Under the pieces are notes generated by a model. That model was not told the DNA's origin. It made no database searches and saw only the letters and a program-made list of their open reading frames with translations. This document shows, piece after piece, positions 1 through 6,003 of a stretch of 6,739 bases of DNA. This DNA is from Alphaproteobacteria bacterium (GTDB lineage: Bacteria; Pseudomonadota; Alphaproteobacteria; ATCC43930; CGMCC-115725), in NCBI GenBank assembly GCA_030039975.1, contig JASHUO010000370.1, forward strand, positions 1 to 6,739, in the 5' to 3' direction. A program made the position numbers and the translations under genes. Each line of letters opens with the position of its first letter. Position 1 is the stretch's first letter.

Positions 1-94
1 TATGAAATATGACGAGTGCTGGTACTGCATGCCGTGCGAAGCGGATTGCCCGACCGGCGCCGTCACCGTCAACATTCCCTATCTGCTGCGATAG
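1..94 (+). CDS. C-terminal fragment of a 4Fe-4S ferredoxin, AprB-like
   Basis: This reading frame is open at the left edge and ends at TAG 92-94, so only the last 30 residues are seen. The ATG at base 2 is the first complete codon and is probably an internal Met. The fragment contains a complete [4Fe-4S] motif, CxxCxxCxxxCP (ECWYCMPCEADCP), followed by TGAV and a short tail ending IPYLLR. The Tyr-Asp-Glu-Cys-Trp start and the tail after the cluster resemble the second cluster of small two-cluster ferredoxins annotated as the beta subunit of adenylylsulfate reductase. Those usually sit next to a fumarate-reductase-like flavoprotein, often near NitT/TauT transporters. The expected role is cytoplasmic electron transfer to or from such a flavoprotein. 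The partner and the first cluster lie outside the window. The cluster motif is certain; the AprB-like label is inferred from resemblance. Confidence 0.8.
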   Translation, partial: MKYDECWYCMPCEADCPTGAVTVNIPYLLR

Positions 95-100
95 CCGCGC

Positions 101-1063
101 ATGAACGCCTTCGATCCGTTCGAGGAAGTGGGCGATGTCGCGGCGATCGCCGCAAAGCTCGCCGAGCCCGATCCTGGCGCGCGGCGCGTCGCGGTGATGG
201 CGCTGGCGGAGACCGCCGATCCCGATGCCATCGAACATCTTGCCGCGGCGCTCGGTGACATGGCTAAGGAAGTACGGCTGCAAGCGGCGATCGCCCTCGG
301 CGAGTTCGACGGCGTGGCATCGGCGCGGGCGCTCTGCGGTGCGCTCACCGACGTTGACACGGCCGTGGCCGAAGCGGCGGCCGAGAGCCTTGCCGAGCAG
401 CGCGATCCCGGCTCGGCCGAAGCGGTGTTGCCTTTCGTTGCCCATGACCGGCCCTTCGTGCGCCGCGCCGCGCTGCGCGCGCTGAAAGAGCTGCGCTGCC
501 GCGATGCCTTGAAGCCGGCGGCCGCGGCGCTGCGCGACGGCGATGAAGAGGTGCGCGTCCAGGCGGTCGGCGTCATCGGCTATCTCAAGCTCGAGGCTTC
601 GCTGCCGGCGCTGATCGCGGCGGCGCGCGACGACAGCGCCGCGGTGCGCCGCGCCGTGGCGAGCGCGCTCGGATACTCCGCTTCCAGCCACGCTGCGGAA
701 GCGATCATCGCGCTCCTGGCGGACCCCGATTGGCAAGTGCGCGAGATCGCCGCCGAAACCGCCGGCAAGACCGGCGCTGCGGGGGCGCTCGGCGCGTTGA
801 TCGGATTGCTCGACGACGCCTTCTGGCAGGTGCGGGTCAAGGCCGTGCGCAGCCTCGGCCGGCTCAAAGCGCGCGCGGCCGTGCCGGCGATCCTGCCGGC
901 GCTCGATCACTCCATCAGCAATCTGCGCAAGGAGGCGGCGGCGGCGCTGGGCGAGATCGCCGATCCCGCGGCGCTGCCGGCGCTGGAAAGCCATTTGAGC
1001 GAGCCCGATCCGGATGTGAGAAAGAATATTCGCTGGGCGATCGGCCGAATTCGCGGAGGCTGA
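101..1063 (+). CDS. HEAT-repeat protein (about ten repeats, PBS-lyase type)
   Basis: A 320-residue protein. After about 11 leading residues the whole chain is a tandem array of about ten helical repeats of roughly 31 residues. Each has the pattern alpha-helix, then Asp/Glu-Pro-Asp or similar turn, then a Val-Arg-x-x-Ala-Ala-x-Ala-Leu-Gly second helix (for example DMAKEVRLQAAIALGEF and DPDWQVREIAAETAGKT). This is the HEAT / phycocyanobilin-lyase-like repeat family, an Ala-rich solenoid used for protein-protein contacts. No signal peptide, membrane segment or catalytic motif is visible, so it is probably a cytoplasmic scaffold. It starts 6 bp after the ferredoxin stop without a clear Shine-Dalgarno, which suggests translational coupling and a shared role with the Fe-S protein, perhaps in assembling or docking the redox complex. 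Its stop codon lies in the string TGATGATG. The fold is clear; the partner is unknown. Confidence 0.9.
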   Translation: MNAFDPFEEVGDVAAIAAKLAEPDPGARRVAVMALAETADPDAIEHLAAALGDMAKEVRLQAAIALGEFDGVASARALCGALTDVDTAVAEAAAESLAEQRDPGSAEAVLPFVAHDRPFVRRAALRALKELRCRDALKPAAAALRDGDEEVRVQAVGVIGYLKLEASLPALIAAARDDSAAVRRAVASALGYSASSHAAEAIIALLADPDWQVREIAAETAGKTGAAGALGALIGLLDDAFWQVRVKAVRSLGRLKARAAVPAILPALDHSISNLRKEAAAALGEIADPAALPALESHLSEPDPDVRKNIRWAIGRIRGG

Positions 1064-1095
1064 TGATGCGGCGAGCGGCATGGGTTCGGAGATGA
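1063..1095 (+). other. Possible coupling minicistron between the HEAT and GntR genes
   Basis: A tiny frame starts with two adjacent ATGs (1063 and 1066) that overlap the HEAT stop codon. It reads MMRRAAWVRR and stops at TGA 1093-1095. A strong GGAGG lies at 1055-1059, 6 bases before the second ATG. The stop overlaps the second in-frame ATG of the regulator gene (1092) as ATGA. This geometry would allow ribosomes to reinitiate into the regulator. It is short enough to be chance. Confidence 0.2.
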
Positions 1096-1853
1096 CCGAC
1101 TTTGCCGATCGACCGAAAGCGAAAGCTGCGAATGGTGTCCCGCAAACGCCGAAATACGCCCTGATCTGCAAGGCGCTGCGCGACCGCATCCTTGGCGGAG
1201 ATTTTGCGCGGGGTGCGCAGCTGCCCTCGGAAAGCGAGTTGATGCGCGAATTCGCCGTCAGCCGTGTCACCGTGCGCCTGGCGCTCGACGCCTTGCGCTC
1301 GGCCGGGCTGGTGGAAAGCCGCCAGGGCAAGGGGTATTTCGTCCGCGCCGTGCGCGCGGTGCAGGATCTCGGCCGGCTGCAGGGCTTCGGCGAGCTGATG
1401 GCGGCGGTCGGTGTCGAGGCGCATTCGGTGGTGCTCGGCGTTTCCGAAGGCCCGGCGAGCGCCGAAGTGCAGAAGGCGCTCTGCCTCGACCGCCACGCCG
1501 GGGTCGTCGCCATCGAACGCGTGCGCGTCGGCGGCGGTGCCCCGTTGTCCTATGACGTCAACTACTTCCCCGTCGATATCGGCCGCCGCTTGATCGAGCT
1601 CGATCTCGCCCATGACGATATCTTTGCGCTGCTCGAGGGCAAGCTCGGCATCGATCTCGGCTTCGCCGATCTTTCGCTCGAGGTCGCCGCCGCCGATCCG
1701 GTCACGGCCTATCATCTCAGCGTGCGCGAAGGCGATGCCCTGCTCAGGATCCGGCGGCTTACCTTCGACAGCCGGCGCCGGCCGATCGATTTCGAGTATC
1801 TGTACGGCCGGCCCGATGCGTTCCAGTTCCGCGTGCGCGTGCCGCGCGGCTGA
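1080..1853 (+). CDS. GntR-family transcriptional regulator, HutC/UTRA subfamily
   Basis: A 257-residue regulator. Residues about 24-90 form the GntR winged helix-turn-helix: PKYALICKALRDRILGG, then LPSESELMREFAVSR, the recognition helix VTVRLALDALRSAGL, and the wing SRQGKGYFV. Residues about 95-250 match a UTRA effector domain, with LSYDVNYFP and later IDFEYLYGRPDAFQFRVRV typical of HutC/FarR-type members. Such proteins bind DNA as dimers and release it when a small molecule occupies the UTRA pocket. The effector here is unknown; the transported compound or its metabolite is the natural guess. The gene lies between the redox genes and the transporter and is followed by a palindrome at 1872-1887 that could be its operator. 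Start choice is uncertain: ATG 1080 has no good Shine-Dalgarno. The in-frame ATG 1092 (five residues into the frame, giving MTDFADRPK) overlaps a possible minicistron stop and could be the real start. Confidence 0.93.
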   Translation: MGSEMTDFADRPKAKAANGVPQTPKYALICKALRDRILGGDFARGAQLPSESELMREFAVSRVTVRLALDALRSAGLVESRQGKGYFVRAVRAVQDLGRLQGFGELMAAVGVEAHSVVLGVSEGPASAEVQKALCLDRHAGVVAIERVRVGGGAPLSYDVNYFPVDIGRRLIELDLAHDDIFALLEGKLGIDLGFADLSLEVAAADPVTAYHLSVREGDALLRIRRLTFDSRRRPIDFEYLYGRPDAFQFRVRVPRG

Positions 1854-1871
1854 GCCGTAGCCTGTATTGCG

Positions 1872-1887
1872 GCTTGTATTAACAAGC
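1872..1887. promoter_or_regulatory. Palindrome, candidate operator for the GntR regulator
   Basis: GCTTGTATTAACAAGC has perfect 6-base arms around a 4-base centre. It begins 19 bases after the regulator stop and lies upstream of the transporter operon. The core GTATTAAC matches six of eight positions of the GTMTAKAC pattern known for HutC-type operators. No T-run follows, so it is not a rho-independent terminator. Symmetry is seen directly; binding by the adjacent regulator is inferred. Confidence 0.45.
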
Positions 1888-1999
1888 GGCGCTGCCGCCG
1901 CCAAAGTTTTGAGCAACCGGCGTCGCCGCCGCCTCGGGAAGCGGCAGGAAACCGGCGGCCGGGCCTTCGCAGATCGGAAAACAGCTCATCATTTCAACC

Positions 2000-2012
2000 G
2001 CTTGCTGCAAGC
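2000..2012. promoter_or_regulatory. Second palindrome with related half-sites
   Basis: GCTTGCTGCAAGC has perfect 6-base arms around one base. Its outer GCTTG/CAAGC bases are the same as in the palindrome at 1872-1887, but the spacing is shorter. It could be an auxiliary operator, the stem of a small leader hairpin, or chance in GC-rich DNA. The rest of the 1854-2099 gap shows no convincing sigma-70 promoter, riboswitch core or RNA gene to my reading. Confidence 0.25.
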
Positions 2013-2084
2013 CCATGCGGGCTCGCCGCACTGGCACATCGATTGCTCCCCTCTGAGGCAAGGTTAAGACGAGTTGGTCTCGAC

Positions 2085-2098
2085 AGGAGGGGTCCCCT
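2085..2098 (+). promoter_or_regulatory. Strong Shine-Dalgarno of the binding-protein gene, possibly maskable
   Basis: AGGAGG at 2085-2090 stands 9 bases before ATG 2100 and decides that start over upstream candidates. The site is embedded in AGGGGTCCCCT (2088-2098), a perfect palindrome. GAGGGG (2087-2092) is also exactly complementary to CCCCTC at 2048-2053 in the leader. Either pairing would cover the ribosome site, so translation may be modulated. The Shine-Dalgarno is clear; the regulation is inference. Confidence 0.65.
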
Positions 2099-2099
2099 G

Positions 2100-3464
2100 A
2101 TGCGCCTCAAAGCCTTGAGCGTCGCGGCCGCTGCCGGCCTGCTGCTGATCGCCCCCGCCTATGCCGAGACGATCGACATCGCGATCGGCCATCAGAGCAT
2201 GTGCACCGACACCTATACGGCCGGCATCATCGTCAAGGAGCTCCATCTGCTCGACAAGGACCTGCCTCACGCCGGCAAATATGCGAACGCGACCTATAAC
2301 ATCACCTGGAAGGATTACAGCTCGGGCGGGCCGATCACGAACGAGATGCTGGCGAATAAGCTCAATTTCGGCGTGATGGGCGACTATCCGTTGATTGTGA
2401 ACGGCGCGAAGTTCCAGGCGACCGATAGCTTGCGGACGCTTTACGTCTCTGGCACGGGCTACAATTTGAAGGGCTCCGGCAATGGCATCGACGTGCCGGT
2501 GGCCTCCAAGATCTACGACATCAAGCAATTGACCGGCAAATCCGTATCGACGCCGGTCGGCAGCGCCTCATGGGGCATGCTGATCAAGGCGCTCGACGAT
2601 AATCACATGACGCTGGCGTCGCTCGATCTCCTGAACCAATCGCCGGCGGTTGGCGCAGCGAACATCCAGGCCGACAAGATCGACGCTCATGCCGATTTCT
2701 GCCCGTGGTCGGAGCTGATGGAATTTCGCGGCACCGGCCGCAAGATCTATGACGGCAGCCAGACCGGCGTGCCTTATCTGCACGGTCTTGTCGTGCGCAA
2801 GGATTTTGCCGACAAGTATCCCGAAGTTGTCGTCAGCTTCATCAAGGCGATTTACCAGGCCGGCCAGTGGGTCGATGCCGATCCGATGAAAGCGTCGCAG
2901 ATGATGGAAGGCTGGACTGGCGTCGAGAAGGAAGTCCTCTATCTCTATTTCTCCAAAGGCGGCCTGCTGACGCTTGACCCGACGCTCAAGCCGCAATGGA
3001 TCAAGACGCTCCAGTTCGACCACGACGTGCTGGCCAAGGCCGATCTATCGCCGCCGCTCGACTTCAAGTCGTGGGTCGATGACAGCTTCATTCGCAAGGC
3101 CTATGCGGAAATGGGCGTGAACTACGACCAGGATCTCGCCAAGATCGTCGATCCTGCGGTCGCCAATCGCGGCCTGCCGGACGAAGTCTGGGAGGCGAAG
3201 GACGGCATCAAGACCTATCCGACCTTGAAGCAATTCCTCAAGGCGGTCGCGGATATCAAAGCGACTGGCGCCAAGATCAATGCGACCTACGTCTACGACA
3301 ACAACAGCGGCCTCAAGATGTTTGGCAAGTCCGGCTTCTACGTGAAGTCGCCGGACGGCAGCTACACGGTCTTTCTGCTCAAGGACGATGCCGACAGCTA
3401 TGCCAAGAGCGTGAAAGGCCAGGTCTTGAGCTTTGACCAGGCCGTGTCGACGGCAGGTGCTTGA
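2100..3464 (+). CDS. Periplasmic substrate-binding protein, NitT/TauT type, with extended C terminus
   Basis: A 454-residue exported binding protein. ATG 2100 is chosen because it follows AGGAGG and begins a clean Sec signal: MRLKAL, a hydrophobic core, and cleavage after APAYA at residue 22. The mature part has hallmarks of the nitrate/sulfonate/bicarbonate ABC binding-protein family: an opening strand TIDIAIGHQ, then ITWKDYSSGGPITNEMLANK and LNFGVMGDYPLIVNGAKF. It delivers its ligand to the permease encoded next. Oddities are two. First, H31, M34 and C35 lie in the first loop and H197, D199 and C201 in DAHADFCPW; the only two Cys of the mature chain could form a disulfide or contact a thiophilic ligand or metal. 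Second, the protein is about 100 residues longer than usual, and its end (about 407-450, FYVKSPDG then FLLKDDADSYAKSVKG and VLSFDQAV) resembles the tail of NosL-type copper proteins. The family is secure; the substrate is unknown. Confidence 0.9.
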   Translation: MRLKALSVAAAAGLLLIAPAYAETIDIAIGHQSMCTDTYTAGIIVKELHLLDKDLPHAGKYANATYNITWKDYSSGGPITNEMLANKLNFGVMGDYPLIVNGAKFQATDSLRTLYVSGTGYNLKGSGNGIDVPVASKIYDIKQLTGKSVSTPVGSASWGMLIKALDDNHMTLASLDLLNQSPAVGAANIQADKIDAHADFCPWSELMEFRGTGRKIYDGSQTGVPYLHGLVVRKDFADKYPEVVVSFIKAIYQAGQWVDADPMKASQMMEGWTGVEKEVLYLYFSKGGLLTLDPTLKPQWIKTLQFDHDVLAKADLSPPLDFKSWVDDSFIRKAYAEMGVNYDQDLAKIVDPAVANRGLPDEVWEAKDGIKTYPTLKQFLKAVADIKATGAKINATYVYDNNSGLKMFGKSGFYVKSPDGSYTVFLLKDDADSYAKSVKGQVLSFDQAVSTAGA

Positions 3465-3468
3465 CGCG

Positions 3469-3485
3469 CGCCCGTGGGTTGGGCG
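3469..3485 (+). other. Small GC stem-loop after the binding-protein gene
   Basis: CGCCC, a 7-base loop and GGGCG form a 5-bp all-GC hairpin 5 bases after the binding-protein stop and upstream of the permease Shine-Dalgarno. Hairpins in this position often stabilise the abundant binding-protein message relative to downstream genes. No T-run follows, so it is not a terminator. Five base pairs can arise by chance. Confidence 0.25.
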
Positions 3486-3518
3486 GGCTGTTGAACGACG
3501 CGGCAGGAGCGCCTGGGA

Positions 3519-4445
3519 ATGAATCTCGAGGCCGGTAGGGAGTTGGTGGCCGCACCGCAATCATCTTGGAGCGACGCGGCGGCTGCCGGCGAAGGGGCCG
3601 GGCCGGATCGACCGGCACATGGCGACGATGATGACGTGTCCCTTGCCGTCGACACGTCGGCGCGTGACGCGGCGATGGCGCTGGCACGCAGCTGGTCGCT
3701 GCGGGCTGCGGCACTCCTGGCCGGCCTTGCCCTCTGGTACTGGGCGGCCAAGATCCACCTCGACTTTTATTTCCGGTTTGACAACGTACCGACGCCGCTG
3801 GCGGTTGCCGAAGCCCTGTGGCGCCACGCTCACGAAGCCAAGTTCTACATTCACATTCTCATCAGCATGAGGCGTATCGCCCTCGGTTACTCGCTCGCCG
3901 CGGTGGTCGGCATTTTCCTCGGCCTGGTGATGGGACGGCTGCAGACCATCCGCGATCTGGTCATGCCCTATATCGAGCTGCTGCGTCCGATCCCAGCGGT
4001 CGCGTGGATTCCGCTGGCGATCTTGATGTGGCCGACGGAGGAATCGTCGATCATCTACATCGTCTTCCTCGGCGCGCTCTTTCCGATCGTCTTGAATACC
4101 ATCCACGGCGTCGAGCAGACTCCGGAAGTTCTCGTCCGCGCCGCGGAGTCGCTCGGCGCCAGTCGCGTCCAGATCTTCTGGCATGTGGTGCTTCCGGCGG
4201 CATTGCCGAGCATTGCCGCCGGGCTTTCGGTCGGCATGGGCGTGGCGTGGTTCTCGCTGCTCGCCGGCGAGATCATCAGCGGCCAGTACGGCATCGGCTA
4301 CTTCACCTGGAACGCCTATTCCCTCATCCAGTATCCGGACATCATCGTCGGCATGCTGCTGATCGGCGTGTTCGGCACGCTCTCGACCTATGCCGTGCAG
4401 CTGCTCATGCGGCCGTTTCTGGCCTGGCAACGGAGGACGCGATGA
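3519..4445 (+). CDS. ABC transporter permease, NitT/TauT type
   Basis: A 308-residue inner-membrane permease (binding-protein-dependent transport family). ATG 3519 has AGGAG at 3505-3509, 9 bases upstream. The first 55-60 residues are hydrophilic and acidic (HGDDDDV) and form a cytoplasmic extension; ATG 3675 (Met53) is a possible alternative start without this tail. Membrane segments follow at about 62-80, 117-141, 150-172, 178-198, 228-253 and 275-298. The cytoplasmic EAA loop that docks to the ATPase is present: RAAESLGASRVQIFWHVVLP, with the conserved Gly and the Leu-Pro end. RPIPAVAWIPLAILMW is typical of the SsuC/TauC group. These permeases normally work as homodimers, so this single protein is enough to form the channel. 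The last four bases overlap the next gene as ATGA, indicating translational coupling. Confidence 0.95.
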   Translation: MNLEAGRELVAAPQSSWSDAAAAGEGAGPDRPAHGDDDDVSLAVDTSARDAAMALARSWSLRAAALLAGLALWYWAAKIHLDFYFRFDNVPTPLAVAEALWRHAHEAKFYIHILISMRRIALGYSLAAVVGIFLGLVMGRLQTIRDLVMPYIELLRPIPAVAWIPLAILMWPTEESSIIYIVFLGALFPIVLNTIHGVEQTPEVLVRAAESLGASRVQIFWHVVLPAALPSIAAGLSVGMGVAWFSLLAGEIISGQYGIGYFTWNAYSLIQYPDIIVGMLLIGVFGTLSTYAVQLLMRPFLAWQRRTR

Positions 4446-5134
4446 GCGGCGCGCTTGCCGTGATGCGGGAGACGATCCGCGAAAATCGTGGCGCCTGGCT
4501 CGCAATGACGTTCGGCTTCGTCGTCGTCTACTACATGACGCTGTTGGCCATCGTCGTCTGGCGCATCGGCAGCCTGCCAAATTACGTCGTCTTCTATAAC
4601 TGGCCGGCCGACGTCCTCAACATCATCCGGTCGACGCCCTCGGTACGCGACATGCTGCCGATCATCGGCAACGAATGGATCTTCGAAACCGGATACAAGA
4701 ATTACAGCTACGGGCACGGCATTGCCGAGTGGAGCCTGGCGATCATCCCGCCGAAGGTCGTCGTCGTCACGTTGCTGGGCGCGCTCAGCGGGTTGAGCGT
4801 ACTGTTGTTGCGGCGCCTGCGGGCCCATTGTCCTGCCCGCATGCAAGGTGCCGGTGCGGCCGCCGCAGGACTGGGCTCTCTGCTCGTCGCCATGACCAAC
4901 GTCACCTTGTTCTGGGTGTCCTGCTGCTCGACGGCGACCTGGGTCGTCGGACTCTCTCTTCTCGGTCTCGAGACCACCACCGCCTACGCGCTGTTGCCCT
5001 ACGGAACCGATTTGTCGGTGGTCGGATTCGCCATCCTCCTGGCGACGAACTACCTGCTCGCGCGCGGCTGCTTGCCGCGCGCGCCGCGCCGGCCCGCGCG
5101 ATCGGCGCGGGGCCTGGCCGTGCAGGATCTTTGA
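4442..5134 (+). CDS. Uncharacterised polytopic membrane protein with an SCCS motif
   Basis: A 230-residue protein that starts in an ATGA overlap with the permease and has GGAGG at 4432-4436, 5 bases upstream. It sits where a second permease would be expected but has no EAA loop and does not look like a binding-protein-dependent permease. About five membrane segments are visible: 19-40, 99-122, 139-160, 167-187 and 190-207. A loop of about 58 residues between the first two (41-98) is rich in Tyr, Trp and Asn (LPNYVVFYNWPADVL, GYKNYSYGHG) and is probably periplasmic. Between segments three and four lies VSCCSTATW with adjacent Cys161-Cys162, followed by LGLETTTAYALLPYG. The tail is short and Arg-rich. 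I do not recognise a named family. Adjacent Cys at a membrane boundary suggest metal or thiol handling, and the operon position suggests an accessory subunit of the importer. Both are inferences. The coding call itself is firm because of the couplings on both sides. Confidence 0.85.
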   Translation: MSGALAVMRETIRENRGAWLAMTFGFVVVYYMTLLAIVVWRIGSLPNYVVFYNWPADVLNIIRSTPSVRDMLPIIGNEWIFETGYKNYSYGHGIAEWSLAIIPPKVVVVTLLGALSGLSVLLLRRLRAHCPARMQGAGAAAAGLGSLLVAMTNVTLFWVSCCSTATWVVGLSLLGLETTTAYALLPYGTDLSVVGFAILLATNYLLARGCLPRAPRRPARSARGLAVQDL

Positions 5135-5144
5135 GGCGAGGGCC

Positions 5145-5993
5145 ATGATCGGACGGGTCGTAAAATTGGAAGAGAGGGCTGCCGCCAAAACCGGACGAGG
5201 CGCGGACAAGGGTCGCATTCTCATCGAGCGGGTCGCCGTGACCTACGGCCGCGGCGCGCACATGCACATGGCGGTGACGCAGACCTCGCTCGAGATTGCA
5301 CCCGGCGAATTCGTCTGCCTGCTCGGTCCGTCGGGTTGCGGCAAGTCGACTTTGCTCAATTGCGTCGCCGGCTATGTGCGGCCGTCGCAGGGCCAGGTAT
5401 CCATCGACGGCGTGCCCGTCACCAAGCCGGGTCCCGATCGCGGCATGGTCTTCCAGCAATACTCCCTGTTCCCGTGGAAGACGGTCTTCGACAACGTCGC
5501 CTTCGGTCCGCGGCTGGCCGGCAAGGGCGATGCCGAAGCGACGTCGACCGCGCGCACCTTTCTCGAAATGGTCGGCCTCTCCCGTTTTGCCAAGAAATAT
5601 CCGGGCGAGCTTTCCGGCGGGATGCAACAGCGCGTCGGCATCGCCCGCGCCCTGGCGAATTACCCCGCCGTGCTACTGATGGACGAGCCGTTCGGCGCGC
5701 TCGATTCCCAGACGCGGGCGATGATGCAGCAGAACCTGCTCCGCATCTGGGACGAATTCGGCATTACGGTTCTGTTCGTCACCCACGACGTCGACGAAGC
5801 GCTGTTTCTTGCCGACCGCGTTCTGGTGATGAGTGCCAGTCCGGGCCGCGTCATCGCCGATCTGACCGTGCCCCTCGAACGGCCGCGCTTGCCCGAGATC
5901 GCCACCGAGGAAGCTTTTGTCCGGCTGAAGCGCCGCTGCCTCGACATCATCAGCGTCGAGAGCCTGCGGGCGTTCGAGCAACAGAACCGTTGA
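5145..5993 (+). CDS. ABC transporter ATP-binding protein, NitT/TauT type
   Basis: A 282-residue ATPase that powers the importer from the cytoplasmic side. All motifs are intact: Walker A GPSGCGKST (61-69), Q-loop VFQQYSLFPW (103-111), signature LSGGMQQR (156-163), Walker B VLLMDEP ending at Asp180-Glu181, D-loop GALD (184-187) and switch His214 in FVTHD. PDRGMVFQQYSLFPWKTV is characteristic of the SsuB/TauB/NrtD group. A basic stretch of about 24 residues precedes the first strand, longer than most family members. Between strands one and two there is an AHMHMA sequence where family members usually have a variable loop. The gene starts 10 bases after the membrane-protein stop, with GAGG at 5133-5136 overlapping that stop. 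Being in the same unit as the permease and binding protein makes its role clear, though not its substrate. Confidence 0.97.
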   Translation: MIGRVVKLEERAAAKTGRGADKGRILIERVAVTYGRGAHMHMAVTQTSLEIAPGEFVCLLGPSGCGKSTLLNCVAGYVRPSQGQVSIDGVPVTKPGPDRGMVFQQYSLFPWKTVFDNVAFGPRLAGKGDAEATSTARTFLEMVGLSRFAKKYPGELSGGMQQRVGIARALANYPAVLLMDEPFGALDSQTRAMMQQNLLRIWDEFGITVLFVTHDVDEALFLADRVLVMSASPGRVIADLTVPLERPRLPEIATEEAFVRLKRRCLDIISVESLRAFEQQNR

Positions 5994-6003
5994 GGAGACA
6001 GCC

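Noticed and set aside
1872..1887. Palindrome as rho-independent terminator for the regulator gene.
   Set aside because: No T-run follows on either strand, and the stem is only 6 bp with an AT-rich centre.
915..1916. A 333-codon minus-strand frame across the HEAT and GntR genes.
   Set aside because: It lies antisense to two genes with clear domain motifs and has low-complexity, His/Asp/Ala/Arg-rich composition typical of GC-rich shadow frames.
1935..2035. Possible cobalamin or SAM riboswitch in the leader, because of a CGGGAAGCGG stretch and later GCCGCACTGG.
   Set aside because: The conserved B12-box core and the SAM-II core sequences are absent, and the hairpins seen are short and GC-generic.
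2043..2099. Upstream start of the binding protein at 2043.
   Set aside because: The 19 added residues would bury the signal peptide. ATG 2100 has AGGAGG and begins the signal directly.
3818..4441. Upstream extension of the SCCS membrane protein frame to 3818.
   Set aside because: This part is out of frame with, and fully inside, the permease gene, and it translates to Arg/His-rich sequence. The ATGA overlap with GGAGG at 4432-4436 marks 4442 as the start.
3561..4580. A 339-codon minus-strand frame over the permease genes.
   Set aside because: It is Arg/His/Asp-rich, without recognisable domains, and opposes a permease with an intact EAA loop.
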